From positions 620,001 through 684,000 of the forward strand of contig NZ_JBBCJO010000012.1 in assembly GCF_037190085.1 (NCBI RefSeq): a stretch of DNA of 64,000 nt, in the 5' to 3' direction. The stretch is from Gemmatimonas aurantiaca. GTDB taxonomy: Bacteria > Gemmatimonadota > Gemmatimonadetes > Gemmatimonadales > Gemmatimonadaceae. Positions 55,162-64,000 of the stretch are shown piece after piece; position 1 is the first letter of the stretch; each line of letters opens with the position of its first letter. The translations under genes were made by a program, and so were the position numbers. The notes below the pieces were generated by a model that saw only the letters and a list, made by a program, of their open reading frames with translations, was not told the DNA's origin and did no database searches.

Positions 55162-55665
55162 CTACCGGGCCCCGAACCCCGCATTGCGCGCGTGCTCGTA
55201 AATGAGTGAGGTCTCGACGTGCACCACTTCGGGACGTCCCGTGAACGCCCGCAGAATGAGGTCCCGCAGTTCATCGGAATCCCGCACCGCGACATGCACG
55301 AGGAAGTCGTTGGCGCCGGCCACGTGAAACACAGCCAGGGCTTCCGGAAGATCGAGCATGGCCTGCCGGAAGGAGGTCACCGCGGCGCGCGTGTGCCGCG
55401 CCAGGCGCACGGCCACCAGCGCCTGAAGTCCGGTGCCCAGCACCCGCGGGTCGACATCGGCGTGGAAGCCCCGCAACACCCCACCCTGCATGAGCCGTTT
55501 GACGCGCTCGTGGCAGCTCGACTCGGCCAGCCCGACCCGCGCCGCGAGCTCCTTGTTGGTGAGCCGCGCATTCTGCTGGAGAGCCGCCAGAATGGCGCGA
55601 TCGATTCGGTCCAGTGCCTCCGGCTCCAGCACCGGACGAATATTCTTCGGATTTTTCTCTGTCAT
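55162..55665 (-). CDS. Lrp/AsnC-family transcriptional regulator
   Basis: 167 residues. The N-terminal winged helix (about 18-70; ALDRIDRAILAALQQNARLTNKELAARVGLAESSCHERVKRL) and C-terminal RAM/ACT-type effector domain (about 80-155; VAVRLARHT, VFHVAGANDFLVHV) are complete. Lrp/AsnC proteins sense amino acids. The divergent gene, 70 bases away, is a methionine gamma-lyase-type enzyme, so this protein probably regulates it in response to methionine or a related amino acid. No N- or C-terminal extension. Confidence 0.92.
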   Translation of the reverse strand: MTEKNPKNIRPVLEPEALDRIDRAILAALQQNARLTNKELAARVGLAESSCHERVKRLMQGGVLRGFHADVDPRVLGTGLQALVAVRLARHTRAAVTSFRQAMLDLPEALAVFHVAGANDFLVHVAVRDSDELRDLILRAFTGRPEVVHVETSLIYEHARNAGFGAR

Positions 55666-55735
55666 AGAAATCTCATTCTAACATTTTCATTCCCACCCGA
55701 ACACTCCACGCCATCCGCGCGCTTCCGGAGGCCCC
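55666..55735. promoter_or_regulatory. Divergent promoter region of the Lrp gene and the methionine-gamma-lyase-type gene
   Basis: Unusually AT-rich. AGAAATCTCATTCT (55668-55681) forms an imperfect dyad (AGAA/TTCT), as Lrp/AsnC proteins prefer. GGAGG lies five bases before the plus-strand GTG. A binding site is inference. Confidence 0.45.
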
Positions 55736-56962
55736 GTGATCCGTCCCGCCCAGTCCGATCTCCAGACCCTCGCCGTGCATGCCGGCCGGGAAGACTTCCT
55801 CGCCCTGGGGATCCACGCGCCGCTCATCGACCTCTCGTCCACCTATCCGGTGCCCGACCCCGAGGCCGGTACCGCCAGCTACGACGCCATGGCGGCCGGT
55901 GGCACGCCGCAGGGCAGCGCGATCTACGCCCGGTTGCACAACCCCACCGTGGCGCGCGCCGAGCAGGCCATCGCGACGCTGGAAGGCGCGGAGGCCTGCG
56001 TGGCCTTCGCCTCGGGTATGGCGGCCACCACCGCCGTTCTGCTGGCGGCAGCCATGGACGGCCGGCACGTGGTGGCGGTGCGTCCCCTGTATGGCGGCAC
56101 CGATCATCTGCTCGAGAGTGGCCTGCTGCCCATCGAAGTCACCTTCGCGGAGCCGCACGAGGTGGCCGACGCCATCCGCCCGGATACGGGGCTGGTGCTG
56201 ATCGAAACGCCCGCCAATCCGACACTGACGCTGCTCGACATCGAAGCCATCGTGCGGGCCGCAGGCAAGGTGCCGGTGGTGGTGGACAGCACGTTCGCCA
56301 CGCCGGTGCTGCAGCGTCCACTGGCGCATGGCGCCACCATGGTTCTGCACAGCGCCACCAAGTTCCTCGGCGGACACGGTGATGTCGTGGCCGGCGTGGT
56401 GGCCACCAGCGAGGCGTGGGCGCGTCGTCTGCGACAGGTGCGCATTCTCACCGGGGGCATTCTCCATCCGCTCGCGGCGTTCCTGCTGCTGCGTGGTCTT
56501 CCCACGTTGCCGATGCGCGTGCAACTCGCACAGAAAACGGCGCAGGATCTGGTCGCGCGACTGGCCGCGCATCCGATGGTGTCGGCGGTGCATTTCCCCG
56601 GTCACGCAGGGAGCGACCCGATGGGATTGATCGGCCGGCAGATGGCGGGGCCGGGCACGCTCATTGCTTTCGAAGTGCACGGCGGGGTGACCGCGGCCAA
56701 TGCACTCATGCGCGCACTCACGCTCATCACACCGGCTGTCAGTCTCGGCTCCACCGATTCGCTCATTCAGCACCCGGCCGGGCTCACGCATCGCCTGCTC
56801 GATCCTGCGGTGCGTGAAGCCGAAGGCATCACCGATGGACTGCTGCGATTGTCGGTGGGTCTCGAATCCGCCGACGCGTTGTGGAGTGATCTCTCCGCGG
56901 GCCTGGATGCGGCAGCGGAAACGATCGATGGGGCAATCATGAGTCCCCTCCAACACTCGTAG
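55736..56962 (+). CDS. Methionine gamma-lyase / cystathionine-type PLP enzyme
   Basis: A 408-residue fold-I PLP enzyme of the Cys/Met metabolism family. Substrate/PLP loop [30 protein letters not shown], the Asp in [12 protein letters not shown] and the PLP lysine in [15 protein letters not shown] are all seen. The final domain with [18 protein letters not shown] has the family's Arg substrate clamp. Candidates: methionine gamma-lyase, cystathionine gamma-lyase or gamma-synthase. The Lrp partner and the absence of a met operon favour methionine breakdown. The GTG start at 55736 has a GGAGG site. Confidence 0.88.
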   Translation: MIRPAQSDLQTLAVHAGREDFLALGIHAPLIDLSSTYPVPDPEAGTASYDAMAAGGTPQGSAIYARLHNPTVARAEQAIATLEGAEACVAFASGMAATTAVLLAAAMDGRHVVAVRPLYGGTDHLLESGLLPIEVTFAEPHEVADAIRPDTGLVLIETPANPTLTLLDIEAIVRAAGKVPVVVDSTFATPVLQRPLAHGATMVLHSATKFLGGHGDVVAGVVATSEAWARRLRQVRILTGGILHPLAAFLLLRGLPTLPMRVQLAQKTAQDLVARLAAHPMVSAVHFPGHAGSDPMGLIGRQMAGPGTLIAFEVHGGVTAANALMRALTLITPAVSLGSTDSLIQHPAGLTHRLLDPAVREAEGITDGLLRLSVGLESADALWSDLSAGLDAAAETIDGAIMSPLQHS

Positions 56963-57009
56963 CCCCTCGCGGGATAGCTTTCGGCAGACCTCAACGCCGG
57001 ACGTTCCGC

Positions 57010-57930
57010 ATGCAGGGAGAGAAGACCGAACTGGAAGCGATGGCACGCACCCTCGAGACCTCGGGAGACTATCAGGTCCTCCGCCGTCTCGAGGTGCCCG
57101 CGTTCTACACAGAGCCGTCTGCGAGCCCGACTGCGGTGCCGACGATGCGCGGGCTCATCGTGGACGTCGAAACGACGGGACTCGACACGGCCCGTGATGC
57201 CATCATCGAGTTCGGCGCGGTGCCATTCGATTTTGACGCCGAGGGTCGCGTGTACGCCGTGCACCCCGCCCTGTCGTACCTCGAAGACCCCGGGCGTCCC
57301 ATTCCCGCGGAGGCCGCGGCAATCACTGGCATTACCGACGACGACGTGCGCGGCGAACGCATCGATGATGCTGCCGTGCACGCCGCCCTCGAACCTGCTG
57401 TCCTCGTCATTGCACACAATGCAGGATTCGACCGACGAATGATCGAACGCCGATTTCCGGCATTCGCGGACAAACATTGGGCCTGCTCACAACAAGAGGT
57501 GCCATGGGTACGATTCGGCAGCCGCAGCGCGAAGCTCGACTACCTGCTCTATTGTGTCACTCATGCATTTCACACCGGCCATCGGGCCGCCGACGATTGT
57601 TTCGCCACGCTTCACTTGCTCGCCGTTCCGCGCGACGGCGATGCCACGCCCCTGCAACTGCTCCTGCAGAACGCACGACGCCGGACCTGGCGTCTCTGGG
57701 CCACGGGCACACCCATCGAGGTGAAGGACGTGCTCAAGAGCCGTGGATATCGCTGGTTCCCCGGCAATGATCAGAAACAGAAAGGGTGGTATCGCGATCT
57801 GTTCAGCGACGAATCGCTGGCCGAGGAACAGCAGTGGTTGCAGCAACATGGCTACGGCGGTCGCGCCAATCCCAACTGGAAGCTCGAGAAATTCACGGCA
57901 CTCGAGCGATACTCCGAACGCATGGGATAG
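57010..57930 (+). CDS. DEDDh 3'-5' exonuclease (DNA polymerase III epsilon-like)
   Basis: 306 residues. Exonuclease domain (about 45-205): first acidic pair in IVDVETTGLD, HNAGFDRRMIE with the second Asp, and the DEDDh His-Asp in HTGHRAADDC. A C-terminal region (about 210-306) is less clear and contains the aromatic segment YRWFPGNDQKQKGWYRDL. It resembles the stand-alone exonuclease proteins of many Proteobacteria rather than the replicative epsilon subunit. Start at ATG 57010; a further ATG is at 57040. It follows the PLP enzyme by 48 bases, without obvious functional link. Confidence 0.85.
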   Translation: MQGEKTELEAMARTLETSGDYQVLRRLEVPAFYTEPSASPTAVPTMRGLIVDVETTGLDTARDAIIEFGAVPFDFDAEGRVYAVHPALSYLEDPGRPIPAEAAAITGITDDDVRGERIDDAAVHAALEPAVLVIAHNAGFDRRMIERRFPAFADKHWACSQQEVPWVRFGSRSAKLDYLLYCVTHAFHTGHRAADDCFATLHLLAVPRDGDATPLQLLLQNARRRTWRLWATGTPIEVKDVLKSRGYRWFPGNDQKQKGWYRDLFSDESLAEEQQWLQQHGYGGRANPNWKLEKFTALERYSERMG

Positions 57931-57977
57931 GTGTGGGATGGGCGCGGCCGCCGTCATCCATTCGTTCGCCCATTCGT

Positions 57978-58901
57978 TCAGCGACGCGCTTCGAGATTGG
58001 CCAGCGCGATGCGGTACTCGCGACGTTCCGCGTCCCACAGGATGCGATAGGCGGTGGGATACGCGCCCGGCTTCTCGTACGCCTCGGGAACCGGCAGTGG
58101 GATCACTTCGTCACGCACGGCGGCATCGGTGGCCATCTTCTTCGCGAGAATGTGCGCGCGCGTGATCATCGGCTCCCAGAAATGGAAACGGCCATTCCAC
58201 GAGCCCAGGATGAAGGTGCTCGTGAAGGGTTTGAACTGATCGGGTTTCCCCAGCAGTCCCTGCAGTTCGGCCGAGCGGATGTCTGCCCAGTGCACGCCCA
58301 TCTTCGGTACCGCAGCGTCCACCGGTTTCGAGCCCGGAGGGCTGAGCTGCACCATGAAGGGCGGCACCACATCCCCACTCGGCAACAGATTCGCCTGCGC
58401 GGCGTACTGCGGATTGGCCGGTACGATCTCGTCGCGTTCGGCCTTGTTGACGATGTAGAAGTGGAAGTCGAAGTGCGGCGCATCGTAGACACCGGCCGGC
58501 TCGTGTCCCGAAGGGTTCCAGTTCACATCGATGAACCGGAAGGGCGTGGCGAACGGCTCCGGCAGTGCGAGCGACCATTCATGCACGACACCGGGTTGCC
58601 CGTGATGACCGGCGCCGTCGGTGGGCAGGCCTTCGAGCGCACGCTCGGAGAACGCCACACCGACTTCGAGGGGCGCCATGGTCTTCGAGTCGAGCATGAC
58701 GTAGCTGCGCACTTCACCATTGCCCACGGTCGCACGCTGACCGTACTGCATGGTCACGGCCGACTGCACCGGCCGCCCGGAAGACGGTGCGCGCTGTGCA
58801 TCGGCCGGCGCGACCAGCAGACTGGTGGCCAGAGGCAGCGACACGGCAGCCGGAACGACGGCGCTCAGAAAATTGGACATGGAAAACATGGGGATTCTCA
58901 T
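57978..58901 (-). CDS. Secreted TTHB210/DUF5602-like protein
   Basis: About 307 residues with a signal peptide (core about 8-30, ending ADAQ). The body matches the TTHB210-like (DUF5602) pattern: MAPLEVGVAFSERALEGLP, FDFHFYIVNKAERDEI, PKMGVHWADIRSAEL and TSTFILGSWNGRFHFWEPMIT. TTHB210 is a Thermus surface protein under sigma-E control; its biochemical function is unknown. The start is ATG 58901 or the ATGs at 58889 or 58880, all before the signal core. It is divergent from the 59078 gene. Confidence 0.72.
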   Translation of the reverse strand: MRIPMFSMSNFLSAVVPAAVSLPLATSLLVAPADAQRAPSSGRPVQSAVTMQYGQRATVGNGEVRSYVMLDSKTMAPLEVGVAFSERALEGLPTDGAGHHGQPGVVHEWSLALPEPFATPFRFIDVNWNPSGHEPAGVYDAPHFDFHFYIVNKAERDEIVPANPQYAAQANLLPSGDVVPPFMVQLSPPGSKPVDAAVPKMGVHWADIRSAELQGLLGKPDQFKPFTSTFILGSWNGRFHFWEPMITRAHILAKKMATDAAVRDEVIPLPVPEAYEKPGAYPTAYRILWDAERREYRIALANLEARR

Positions 58902-59077
58902 CGTCGAGGCCGCGCAGGGCGGCGGTACGGTGTCGCCGGCACCCACGGCACCCTGCAGCGGGCGGCGACGCCCATACCTACGTCCGGCCTTCTTACGGCC
59001 TGCGTGGAGCGCGCTGTCAGTGTCCCCGTCCACGCATCGGTAAGCGGCCGGTAAGCAGGCCGGACGAATGTTGGTCC

Positions 59078-59569
59078 ATGACTGATATGCAGAATTCCCC
59101 GCCAGCGGCGCTCCCTGCCGCCCCATGGGCGGAAGTACGGGTGGCCGAACGTGTGATCCGTTACAGGCGGGCCGGCCGCGGTCGGGGTCGGGTGATCCTG
59201 CTCCTGATGGCCCCGTCCGCAGCCGAGGCCGATGGGAACTGGCCCGAAATGTCCGGAACGCTGGCGCAATGGTTCCGTGTGCTGCAACCCGAGCCCCCCG
59301 CCACCACGCCGTCAACCGCGGTCGACGCGGACTGGCTCGACGCCCTGCTCGATGGACTCGGCATTCCCGACGTGGCATTGGTGGCCGGCGAACCCTTTCA
59401 TGACGTCGCACGGTCGCTGCTCACGCGGGAGGACATTGCCGCGGCCATTCTCGTGACGACCGGCATGCCGTCCATCGAGAGCCCCCGTCCACTGCTCCTG
59501 CTCGACCCGACGCTCAGCACCGAGGCGGCCTGTCGACACATTCGCGAATTCCTGGAGCGCGTGCCATGA
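59078..59569 (+). CDS. Small alpha/beta-hydrolase-like protein, unknown
   Basis: 163 residues. VIRYRRAGRGRGRVILLLMAP at the N-terminus looks like the first strands of an alpha/beta hydrolase, and DALLDGLGIPDVALVAGEP like the nucleophile region, but the G-x-S-x-G is replaced by VAGEP and no triad can be assigned. Probably a catalytically dead remnant or a different fold. The stop lies 194 bases before the NB-ARC regulator gene on the same strand. Confidence 0.5.
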   Translation: MTDMQNSPPAALPAAPWAEVRVAERVIRYRRAGRGRGRVILLLMAPSAAEADGNWPEMSGTLAQWFRVLQPEPPATTPSTAVDADWLDALLDGLGIPDVALVAGEPFHDVARSLLTREDIAAAILVTTGMPSIESPRPLLLLDPTLSTEAACRHIREFLERVP

Positions 59570-59763
59570 ACCGCCTGTCCGATGTGTCCGACGGCTCCGG
59601 TCGGCTGAAACGCCTGCGTCTCCGGCTCGTACGGGTTCCCGGAATTTGAATGGAATGGCCGGACCCCATATCGTAGAACATTCGCAGGATCTTCACAGCA
59701 CGTTCGCCGCACGTCACAGCATCTCGGTCTCTCTCCTTCGGCCGTCCGCCACCCCTTTCTTCG

Positions 59764-62739
59764 ATGACTGCCACGTCCGCTGACGTTCCCGCGCCTCTGA
59801 CACGCTTCGTGGGCCGCGAGCGGGAACTCGACGATCTGGCGCGTCTTCTGCCAGCCACACGACTGCTCACTCTCACCGGAGCCGGCGGCAGCGGCAAAAC
59901 GCGACTGGCCCGCGAAACGGCACAACGGGTGGGGAGAAGTTTCGAGCGGGTCTCGTGGGTGGATCTCACGCCGCTCGCCGATCCCACGCTCATCGACGAC
60001 CGCATCGCGACGGCGCTGCGCATTCCCGAACGCACCGGAGGCGCACCGCTGGATGCCGTGATCGGGGCCATCGGCGATTCGCGGACGTTGCTGGTGGTCG
60101 ACAACTGCGAGCATCTGGTCGATGCGTGCGCGACCGTCACTGAAACGTTACTGCAGAGATGCCCGCACTTGGTGGTGCTGGCCACGAGCCGCGAAGCACT
60201 CGGCGTCATGAGCGAGACCGCGTGGCTCGTGCCGGCCATGAGCCTGACCGAAGCGGTGCAGTTGTTCGTCGACCGCGCACAATCGAGTCTGCCGAGCTTC
60301 ACGCTCACCGAGGCCAATCGTCCGGCGGTGGAGGAGATCTGCCGACGACTGGATGGTATTCCTCTCGCCATCGAGTTCGCCGCGGCGCGGGTGCGGGTCC
60401 TTCCTCCGGAACAGATTGCCCGGCGCCTCGACGATGCCTTCCGTCTGCTGAGCAGCGGCAATCGCACCGCCATGCCGCGTCACCGCACACTGCGCGCGAC
60501 GATGGAATGGAGCCATGCGCTGCTGGGAGCGCGTGAGCAGGCACTGTTGCGACGATTGTCGGTGTTTGCCGGCTCGTTCTCGCTCGATGCCGCCGAAACC
60601 GTCTGTCAGGGCACCATGCTCGAGGCGGACGACATTCTCGACGGCATCGCCGCGCTCGTCGACAAATCGCTGCTCGTACTGGTGACCAGTGAAGGCGATG
60701 CGCGCTATCGCCTGCTGGAAACGGTGCGTCAGTACGGTCTGGAACGTCTGGCCGAAGCCGACGAACAGACACACTTCGCGCACCGTCATGCGGAGTACTT
60801 CCTCAGTCTGCTGGAAGGCCCCGGTCTTCATGTGTACGAGGGCGAACTGTCGGCGGCGCAACTCGCACGGCTCGCGGAGGAGGATGACAATCTGCGCGCG
60901 GTGATGGCCTGGGCCATTGCCGAACCTTCGCGGGCGGAGCATGCGCTGCGTCTGGCCGACGGACTGTTCTGGTACTGGTATGGTTCGTCCATGGCTTTTC
61001 CCGGCGGGCAATACCGGGAAGGGAAGCGATTCGTCGAAGCGGCACTGGCCAACGGACACGATCAGGACAGTGTGCTGCGCGCCAACGCGCTGTCCGCCCT
61101 CGGCCTTATCGCCCTCGCCACGGGTGAATGGGAGTTGAGTGCCCGATGTCTGGCCGACGCGCTGGACATCGCGCGCGCGACGCACAATCGCGCGCACGAA
61201 ACGTTCGCCGTGACCAAACTGGGCGCCACGCACTTCATGCGTGGCCATATAGGGGAAGCACGCCAGCTGCTTGCCGAGGCTCAGGTGTTGATCGCCGGGC
61301 GGAGTCCTTCGGTACTGCACGCATTCGTGTATTTCTGGGATTCGTGGCTGGCCCTCGTCACGGGGGATCTCCAGCGCGCCCGCGAAGTGGCCACGATGCA
61401 GATCGGCCTGGGGCATCAGACCCGTCATCACAGTGTGCGTGGGCACTCCAATACGATCATGGGCATGCTCGAGACGGCGGAAGGCCACCTCGACGAAGCC
61501 TACACGTACTACATCACCGCCATCACCCATCATCTCGATCCCGAAGATGCATGGGGACTGATGCTCGACGTGGAAGGACTGGCGCGCCTCGCGGTCGCAC
61601 GCCGCCGGTACAGCGACGCCGCGCGTATCCTGGGCGGCTGCGATGCGCTGCGGGAACGGGCGATGATCGTGTCTCCGCCGATGGCTCATGAACAACTCGA
61701 GCGCCTGGTGACGTTGCTCCAGGAAAAGCTGGGTGCGGATGCCGTCGCGCGCCTGCGGGCGGAAGGCCGCACACTGCCGCTGTCCGAGATCGTGCAGATC
61801 GCCTGCGATCAGACGCTCGGGCACACCACCGAATTCGCCGTGGTCGCGCCCGAAGCGACGATGGCCGCCACTCCGGAAAAAGCACCTGCGGTGGCGATAT
61901 CAGCGACGATGTCAGCGACGATATCAGCAGCGATGTCGGCGGCGGATTCCATCACGCCCCAGCCGGACGCGGTATCGGAACCGGCGCGACTTCGTGTGCT
62001 GACGCTCGGGCCGCTGCAGACGTTCGTGGGAACGCGCCTCATCGAAGCATCGATGTGGGGATCGGCCCGTCCGCGCGAACTGCTGGTGTATCTCCTGCTG
62101 CATCCTCAGGGTCGCACGAAGGAGCAGGCCGGGCTGGCACTCTGGCCCGACGCCAGTCCCGCACAGCTCCGCAACAACTTTCACGTCACCCTCCATCGCC
62201 TGCGCAAAGCCCTCGGCGGCTCCGGATGGATCGCCCTGGATGGGGATCGCTACCGCGTGGATGCGGCGCTGCTGGAGGAGTTCGACGCCACCCGCTTCGA
62301 ACACGAGGTGACGCAGGCCCGTCGGGCTCTCAAGCGCAAACAGGAGGGCGCCACGCAGGCGCTCGATCAGGTGCTCGCTCTCTACCGGGGGGATTTTCTC
62401 GACGGTGAACCGGTGGGCGACTGGCATGTGGAGTATCGCGACCGGCTGCAGATCCTCTATCTCGACGGTCTCATGGAACTCGGCCAGCAGTACCTGCAGG
62501 AAGAGCGGCATCGCCGCGCCGTCGAGGCCTTCCGTCGTGTGCTGGCGCGTGACGAGTTTCACGAGAGCGCCCTGCAGTATCTGCTGCGTTGTCATGCGGC
62601 GCTGGGCGAACGGGCGCAGGGGGTGCGGGTGTATCGCAGCTTCGTCGAACGTCTCCGACAGGAACTCGAGACTGAACCCGAACCGCAGACCGTGCGGGTG
62701 TTCGAGCAGTTGTTGCAGGGGGCCGAGGTACCAGCCTGA
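59764..62739 (+). CDS. NB-ARC / TPR / SARP-type transcriptional regulator
   Basis: 991 residues. An NB-ARC-type ATPase (about 15-290; P-loop GAGGSGKTRL, LLVVDNCEHL Walker B-like) is followed by an LRV/TPR-like helical array (about 330-690), a Met-Ser-Ala-Thr linker (about 700-735; 12-bp tandem DNA repeat) and a C-terminal SARP module: an OmpR-type winged helix (about 740-830; LRVLTLGPLQTFVG) and a bacterial transcriptional activation domain of TPRs (about 840-985). In AfsR/DnrI-type regulators the SARP module comes first; here the order is reversed. Probably a signal-integrating activator; targets unknown. Confidence 0.88.
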   Translation: MTATSADVPAPLTRFVGRERELDDLARLLPATRLLTLTGAGGSGKTRLARETAQRVGRSFERVSWVDLTPLADPTLIDDRIATALRIPERTGGAPLDAVIGAIGDSRTLLVVDNCEHLVDACATVTETLLQRCPHLVVLATSREALGVMSETAWLVPAMSLTEAVQLFVDRAQSSLPSFTLTEANRPAVEEICRRLDGIPLAIEFAAARVRVLPPEQIARRLDDAFRLLSSGNRTAMPRHRTLRATMEWSHALLGAREQALLRRLSVFAGSFSLDAAETVCQGTMLEADDILDGIAALVDKSLLVLVTSEGDARYRLLETVRQYGLERLAEADEQTHFAHRHAEYFLSLLEGPGLHVYEGELSAAQLARLAEEDDNLRAVMAWAIAEPSRAEHALRLADGLFWYWYGSSMAFPGGQYREGKRFVEAALANGHDQDSVLRANALSALGLIALATGEWELSARCLADALDIARATHNRAHETFAVTKLGATHFMRGHIGEARQLLAEAQVLIAGRSPSVLHAFVYFWDSWLALVTGDLQRAREVATMQIGLGHQTRHHSVRGHSNTIMGMLETAEGHLDEAYTYYITAITHHLDPEDAWGLMLDVEGLARLAVARRRYSDAARILGGCDALRERAMIVSPPMAHEQLERLVTLLQEKLGADAVARLRAEGRTLPLSEIVQIACDQTLGHTTEFAVVAPEATMAATPEKAPAVAISATMSATISAAMSAADSITPQPDAVSEPARLRVLTLGPLQTFVGTRLIEASMWGSARPRELLVYLLLHPQGRTKEQAGLALWPDASPAQLRNNFHVTLHRLRKALGGSGWIALDGDRYRVDAALLEEFDATRFEHEVTQARRALKRKQEGATQALDQVLALYRGDFLDGEPVGDWHVEYRDRLQILYLDGLMELGQQYLQEERHRRAVEAFRRVLARDEFHESALQYLLRCHAALGERAQGVRVYRSFVERLRQELETEPEPQTVRVFEQLLQGAEVPA
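61894..61941 (+). repeat. Four 12-bp units encoding the regulator's linker
   Basis: Units of the type GCGATATCAGCG, ACGATGTCAGCG, ACGATATCAGCA and GCGATGTCGGCG are in frame and encode Ala-Ile-Ser-Ala/Thr-Met-Ser-Ala repeats between the helical array and the SARP module. Confidence 0.8.
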
Positions 62740-64000
62740 TCAGCGTGCGCGACGGGAATGGGGCGCCCGCGTCCCTGCAGGGCGATACGCCGGATCGCGC
62801 GTGGCGAGCAGGTACGCCAGACTGGCCGTCCCATCCATGATGTGCTCGTTGGTGGAGTAGTCCCCGAGATCATCGTGATACACGATGAACCCGGTGTTGA
62901 ATCGTGCGAAACGATCGGGACCGGTGAGTTGGATGCCGCGCAGATTTTCGTAGATGGACCGATAGACGGGACCATCCACGAGACCACCCGTCAATCCATG
63001 CAGTAAGGAGTCCGGCAGTTCCGTGTGCGGATGCCGGGGCCATACGCCGTCGCCCGGTATGCCGATGATCATGGACGTGCCCCACGGGTTGGTGCCGAAC
63101 AGCCAGTCGAGTGCGCCCTGCTCGAGATGGCGGAATCGATCGTCACCGGACATCTCGCGGTAGAACGTGGCCTGAATGGCCACCGAGACCATGAGATCGT
63201 TGGAGCACCAGATGAACGGGACGCCCACGGCGAAGGCACTGTTCACGCGCCGGTCCACGCGCGCCAATCCCTCCCGATAGAACCCCAGCAACTCGGCCTG
63301 CGTGGTCCTGCCCGCACGGCGCCACGTTTCGTAGTGACCCGCATTGTGAAAGGGATACCACTGATAGTGACTCGCCGTATCGGCACCCATCCACGGTGTG
63401 ACCGGTTCCTGCCGTGCATACCGCAGCGCCGCCTGCTGAAAGGCCGCCTCGCCGGTGAGTTGGTACAGCAGCGACGCGCCGAGTTCCATGTCGTCGACCC
63501 AGTTGTCTTCCTCGTAGAAATAAGGTGAACGGCCGGGCGCGGTCTGACACACACCGGGGAATCGCTCTCCCAGAGCAAACGCCGCGCGGGCTCGGCGTGT
63601 GAGCGAATCGGCCAGCACCGCATCGATGTCACGCAATTGCCCGGCGCCCAGCGCAAACGCCGCGGCCATCTTGCCCGCCGTGGAGGCATACCCGGTGGAT
63701 CGGTTCTTCGCGGTGAACAAGCCCTGCGGCTTTCCGGTGCAGGGATAGACCGGACGTTCCCGACCCTTGCCCCATCCGTAGTCGGAGCTGTCGGTGGTGA
63801 TGAGGTCCCAGTAGACGTGATCCCGATCGTCGCCGAGCTGATTGAAGATCGTGCTGTCGTCGGGAAACATGCGCAGCAGCCACGACAGGCCATGACGCGC
63901 TTCGTCGAGGATATCGGGCACACCATTGCGTCCCGGCAATCCCCGCGCGTCGTGCGCATCGGCAAATGCCGCGGGAGCATCACGATAGGCCGCGAGCAGT
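62740..64000 (-). CDS. Glycoside hydrolase family 9 (cellulase-like), 5' end missing
   Basis: 419 residues are visible; the gene enters from the right edge. Alternating helices of an (alpha/alpha)6 barrel: DILDEARHGLSWLLRMFPDD, DDRDHVYWDLITTDSSDYGWGKG, GYASTAGKMAAAFALGAGQL, VDDMELGASLLYQLTGE, VGVPFIWCSNDLMVSVAIQATFY. The C-terminal segment matches the family's acid-base signature (Y-x-D-x4-Y-x3-E in YHDDLGDYSTNEH), while the usual H-H-R motif reads RHPHTE. Predicted to cut beta-1,4-glucans or related glycans. Its stop codon abuts that of the NB-ARC regulator with no base between. Confidence 0.85.
   Translation of the reverse strand, partial: LLAAYRDAPAAFADAHDARGLPGRNGVPDILDEARHGLSWLLRMFPDDSTIFNQLGDDRDHVYWDLITTDSSDYGWGKGRERPVYPCTGKPQGLFTAKNRSTGYASTAGKMAAAFALGAGQLRDIDAVLADSLTRRARAAFALGERFPGVCQTAPGRSPYFYEEDNWVDDMELGASLLYQLTGEAAFQQAALRYARQEPVTPWMGADTASHYQWYPFHNAGHYETWRRAGRTTQAELLGFYREGLARVDRRVNSAFAVGVPFIWCSNDLMVSVAIQATFYREMSGDDRFRHLEQGALDWLFGTNPWGTSMIIGIPGDGVWPRHPHTELPDSLLHGLTGGLVDGPVYRSIYENLRGIQLTGPDRFARFNTGFIVYHDDLGDYSTNEHIMDGTASLAYLLATRDPAYRPAGTRAPHSRRAR

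Noticed and set aside
59078..59569. Active alpha/beta hydrolase
   Set aside because: No G-x-S-x-G nucleophile motif and no plausible triad within 163 residues, so reported as hydrolase-like only.

Overview
The window is GC-rich (well above 60% by eye), tightly packed chromosomal DNA from a Gram-negative-type bacterium. It encodes an outer-membrane secretin, a TonB-dependent receptor, another outer-membrane beta-barrel and many Sec-exported proteins. Together with an ECF sigma factor paired to a TPR serine/threonine kinase, paired exported M1 peptidases and no plasmid or phage genes, this fits a member of the Gemmatimonadota (Gemmatimonas-like). That assignment is inference from gene content. 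No rRNA, tRNA, CRISPR array, transposase or integrase was found.

Layout. (1) 1-13.6 kb is a type IV pilus locus, all on the minus strand. In transcription order it holds a PilS-like sensor kinase, a PilR-like sigma-54 activator, two small paralogous pilins, an orphan NtrB-like kinase, three minor-pilin-type proteins (PilV/PilW/PilX-like), then pilMNOPQ with stop/start overlaps and the first 21 codons of a lipoprotein. A near-consensus sigma-54 promoter with upstream direct repeats precedes the second pilin gene, so the classic PilS-PilR-RpoN-pilin circuit can be read from the sequence. No assembly ATPase (PilB/PilT), PilC or prepilin peptidase is in the window. (2) 13.7-25 kb carries housekeeping and stress genes: a CNNM/CorC transporter, ribosome rescue factor ArfB, a CHAD-CYTH protein, an EAL-HDOD-like protein, HslR, a RidA-family protein, a D-threonine-aldolase-like enzyme, YbaK and a Y-family polymerase. 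(3) 25-44 kb carries a PAS-GAF kinase, a heavy-metal P-type ATPase, a diguanylate cyclase, an acyl-CoA dehydrogenase, SppA, a TonB-dependent receptor, an unusual pilin-like membrane protein, a persulfide-dioxygenase/rhodanese fusion, an M1 peptidase and ArgJ. (4) 44-64 kb carries the STPK/ECF pair, an amidase, an ATP-grasp enzyme, a chemoreceptor, a second M1 peptidase, a thioredoxin-bacilliredoxin fusion, an Lrp regulator divergent from a methionine-gamma-lyase-type enzyme, an exonuclease, a large NB-ARC/TPR/SARP regulator and a partial GH9 glycosidase.

The most unusual structure is a family of about 293-bp intergenic elements. Two full copies in opposite orientation (24879-25172 and 28728-29020) have inverted arms around a conserved core, and a third, rearranged copy lies at 20205-20500. 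Every copy sits between two converging genes, and one supplies the C-terminal codons and stop of the P-type ATPase. They look like a non-autonomous mobile or foldback family, possibly doubling as bidirectional transcription boundaries. Other points of interest are a hairpin that buries the start codon of the minor-pilin operon, the Trx-YtxJ fusion, several 12-bp and 14-bp tandem repeats at start codons, stop codons, linkers and promoters, and a palindrome beside a strong hairpin at 40.9 kb.
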